From positions 1 to 7,973 of the forward strand of contig NZ_JBKBQM010000081.1 in NCBI RefSeq assembly GCF_046292685.1: a DNA stretch of 7,973 bases, in the 5' to 3' direction. The DNA comes from Wagnerdoeblera sp046292685. GTDB lineage: Bacteria; Pseudomonadota; Alphaproteobacteria; Rhodobacterales; Rhodobacteraceae. The notes beneath the pieces were generated by a model. The model saw only the letters and a program-made list of their open reading frames with translations, did no database searches and had not been told where the DNA came from. A program made the translations under genes and the position numbers. Below, piece after piece: positions 6,644 through 7,973 of this stretch; within the stretch, counting starts at the first letter, position 1, and every line of letters starts with the position of its first letter.

Positions 6644-7597
6644 ATGTTCGCCACCCTCACCCTGCCGCCCGACGCTGCGGGCATCGCCCGCGCCGCAACG
6701 CTGCTGCGCGCCGGGGGGCTCGTGGCCTTTCCCACCGAAACCGTCTACGGCCTCGGTGGCGACGCCACCTGCGATGCGGCGGTCGCCGGCATCTATGCCG
6801 CCAAGGGTCGCCCCGCGCACAACCCGCTGATCGTGCATGTGCCCGACCTTGCCGCCGCCGAACGGCTGGCGGTGTTCGATGCCCCGGCACGGGCGCTGGC
6901 GGCGGCGTTCTGGCCCGGCCCGCTGACGCTGGTGCTGCCCTTGCGCCCCGATGCCGGGCTGTCGCCGCGCATCACCGCCGGGCACGCCCGCGTGGCCTTG
7001 CGCGTGCCGGCCCACCCGCTGGCCCGCGCCTTGCTGCGCGCCTGCGCGCGCCCGCTTGCCGGTCCCTCGGCCAACCCCTCGGGCAAGGTCAGCCCCACCA
7101 CCGCCGCCCATGTGCTGCACGGGCTCGCGGGCCGCATCGCGGCGGTGCTCGATGGCGGGCCCTGCCCGGTCGGGGTCGAATCCACCATCCTCGCCCCCGG
7201 CACCCCGACCGAGCTTCTGCGCCCCGGTGGTCTCCCGGCCGAAGCCATCGCCCGCGTGCTGGGTGCCGCGCCTTTGCGCCCGGCCGATGCCGCGCGCCCC
7301 GTGGCCCCCGGGCAACTTGCCTCGCACTACGCGCCCGAGGCCGCCTTGCGGCTCGATGTCACCGCGCCCGAACCCGGCGAACTCTGGATCGGCTTCGGCC
7401 CCTGCCCCGGCGCCGCGCTGTCGCTTTCCGAAACCGGCGATCTGGCCCAGGCCGCCGCGCGCCTGTTTGCCACCCTGCGCGAGGCCGACCGCCGCGCCGG
7501 CCCCGGCGGGCGCATCGCCGTGGCGCCCATACCCGCCACCGGCCTCGGCCTCGCCATCAACGACCGCCTCGCCCGCGCCGCCGCCCCGCGCCCCTGA
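6644..7597 (+). CDS. sua5: L-threonylcarbamoyladenylate synthase, two-domain Sua5 type
   Basis: This 317-residue protein makes threonylcarbamoyl-AMP from threonine, bicarbonate and ATP. This is the first step of the t6A modification at position 37 of tRNAs that read ANN codons. The YrdC-type catalytic domain covers about residues 10-205, with AFPTETVYGLGGD (28-40), YAAKGRPAHNPLIVH (51-65), FWPGPLTLVLP (89-99), GPSANPSGKVSPTT (140-153) and PVGVESTIL (175-183). The linker APGQLASHYAPEAAL (221-235) is the hallmark of the Sua5 form. The C-terminal Sua5 domain (about 245-315) ends with IAVAPIPATGLGLAINDRLARAA. The shorter TsaC form lacks this tail. The ATG at 6644 fits the family N-terminus, but there is no clear ribosome binding site. 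The gene is divergent from the acyl-CoA dehydrogenase across 112 bp and appears to be transcribed alone. Confidence 0.95.
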   Translation: MFATLTLPPDAAGIARAATLLRAGGLVAFPTETVYGLGGDATCDAAVAGIYAAKGRPAHNPLIVHVPDLAAAERLAVFDAPARALAAAFWPGPLTLVLPLRPDAGLSPRITAGHARVALRVPAHPLARALLRACARPLAGPSANPSGKVSPTTAAHVLHGLAGRIAAVLDGGPCPVGVESTILAPGTPTELLRPGGLPAEAIARVLGAAPLRPADAARPVAPGQLASHYAPEAALRLDVTAPEPGELWIGFGPCPGAALSLSETGDLAQAAARLFATLREADRRAGPGGRIAVAPIPATGLGLAINDRLARAAAPRP

Positions 7598-7610
7598 CCG
7601 CACCCCTCGC

Positions 7611-7678
7611 TGCGCCGCCGACCGCCCACCTGCACCGCCGACCGCCCACCTGCACCGCCGACCGCCCACCTGCACCGC
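7611..7678. repeat. 20-bp tandem repeat, three full copies plus a partial one
   Basis: The unit tgcaccgccgaccgcccacc occurs at 7631-7650 and 7651-7670 without change. It occurs at 7611-7630 with one difference (tgcg), and a partial copy (tgcaccgc) begins at 7671. The unit length is not a multiple of three, so it is not coding-like. It begins 13 bases after the sua5 stop. Copy number is likely to vary between strains. Confidence 0.95.
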
Positions 7679-7745
7679 AGCACGCCCCCCGTGCACGCCC
7701 CCCCGGCGCCGACCTCCGCCCCCCTCCGCCCCGCCAGCACGGGCC

Positions 7746-7823
7746 CCCACCGCCCCCTTCACCTTGCCCAAATATCCCGGGGGTGAATGGGCCGCAGGCC
7801 CAGAGGGGGCAGCGCCCCCTCCC
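7746..7823. repeat. dispersed hairpin repeat, copy 1
   Basis: This 78-bp element is nearly identical to 7874-7952. It has three inverted repeats in a row. TTCACC (7758-7763) and GGTGAA (7782-7787) flank an AAATATCCCGGG core. GGGCC-gca-GGCCC lies at 7789-7801. The perfect 8-bp stem GAGGGGGC-agc-GCCCCCTC lies at 7803-7821. The AAATATCCCGGGGG core followed by a G/C hairpin resembles intergenic elements I recall from Rhodobacterales genomes, but this was not checked. A terminator or RNA-stability role is possible, though no T-tract follows. Confidence 0.9.
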
Positions 7824-7873
7824 GCTCGCCAAGGCCCCCGCGCCCGCCGCAGGCCACCCCAGACAGCAAACGG

Positions 7874-7952
7874 CCCACCGCCCCCTTCACCTTGCCCCAA
7901 ATATCCCGGGGGTGAACGGGCCGCAGGCCCAGAGGGGGCAGCGCCCCCTCCC
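7874..7952. repeat. dispersed hairpin repeat, copy 2
   Basis: This is a second copy in the same orientation, 128 bp downstream of copy 1. It differs by one inserted C (ttgccccaaat) and one C for T (gtgaacggg). The inverted repeats are at 7886-7891/7911-7916, 7918-7922/7926-7930 and 7932-7939/7943-7950. The T-to-C change falls between stems, so pairing is kept. A further small hairpin, TGCGT-cga-ACGCA (7954-7966), follows directly and is not found after copy 1. Confidence 0.9.
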
Positions 7953-7973
7953 TTGCGTCGAACGCAGGGGCAA

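Larger units (their letters stand above)
7598..7973. other. gene-free tail rich in repeats and C-runs
   Basis: I find no convincing coding region on either strand in these 376 bases. The open frames present have low-complexity Ala/Gly/Arg composition expected from GC-rich repeats. The stretch contains, in order, a 20-bp tandem repeat (7611-7678), a strongly C-biased part on the plus strand (7685-7757), and two near-identical hairpin elements (7746-7823 and 7874-7952). No T-tract terminator for sua5 is seen. Confidence 0.8.

Noticed and set aside
7611..7678. CRISPR array
   Set aside because: The copies are directly adjacent with no unique spacers, so this is a simple tandem repeat.
6638..7900. 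A 420-codon open frame on the minus strand opposite sua5
   Set aside because: Its Gly/Ala/Arg-rich composition and repetitive stretches reflect the GC-rich antisense of sua5 and the tandem repeat. No family features are visible.

Overview
The window is very GC-rich, uses GTG and ATG starts with overlapping ATGA/GTGA junctions, and carries genes typical of an alphaproteobacterium of the Rhodobacter/Paracoccus kind (Rhodobacterales). The best lineage clues are a 44-residue aa3-type cytochrome c oxidase subunit IV, a small lipoprotein of a kind I associate with this group, and, at the right end, two copies of a hairpin-rich intergenic repeat with an AAATATCCCGGGGG core. The taxonomic call is inference from sequence style and gene families. 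No search was run.

Layout from left to right: (1) a minus-strand pair, a GNAT acetyltransferase (1161-1763) followed by a P1-family (DmpA/S58) self-processing aminopeptidase (118-1164), overlapping by 4 bases; (2) a 105-bp divergent intergenic region with a candidate promoter; (3) a plus-strand pair, AzlC (1869-2600) and AzlD (2597-2926), a two-part branched-chain amino acid exporter joined by an ATGA overlap; (4) converging on it with a 4-base gap, a minus-strand pair made of cytochrome oxidase subunit IV (3568-3702) and a lipoprotein (2931-3560); (5) a minus-strand pair, a DmdC-like acyl-CoA dehydrogenase (4819-6531) followed by a metallo-beta-lactamase-fold hydrolase with a C-terminal winged-helix region (3764-4819), overlapping by one base; (6) a divergent two-domain Sua5/TsaC threonylcarbamoyl-AMP synthase for tRNA t6A37 synthesis (6644-7597); (7) a gene-free tail (7598-7973) with a 20-bp tandem repeat, a C-run-rich stretch, and two 78/79-bp near-identical hairpin repeats.

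The first two units can be read together as amino acid or peptide handling: release of N-terminal residues, acetylation, and export of branched-chain amino acids. The third is a respiratory and envelope unit, the fourth is acyl-CoA metabolism, and the fifth is tRNA modification. Most of this is ordinary core metabolism. I do not see a clear undescribed multi-gene system. The points most worth a second look are the lipoprotein, which may have a permuted papain-like fold, the paired 3' repeat elements, and the divergent peptidase/GNAT/AzlCD arrangement.
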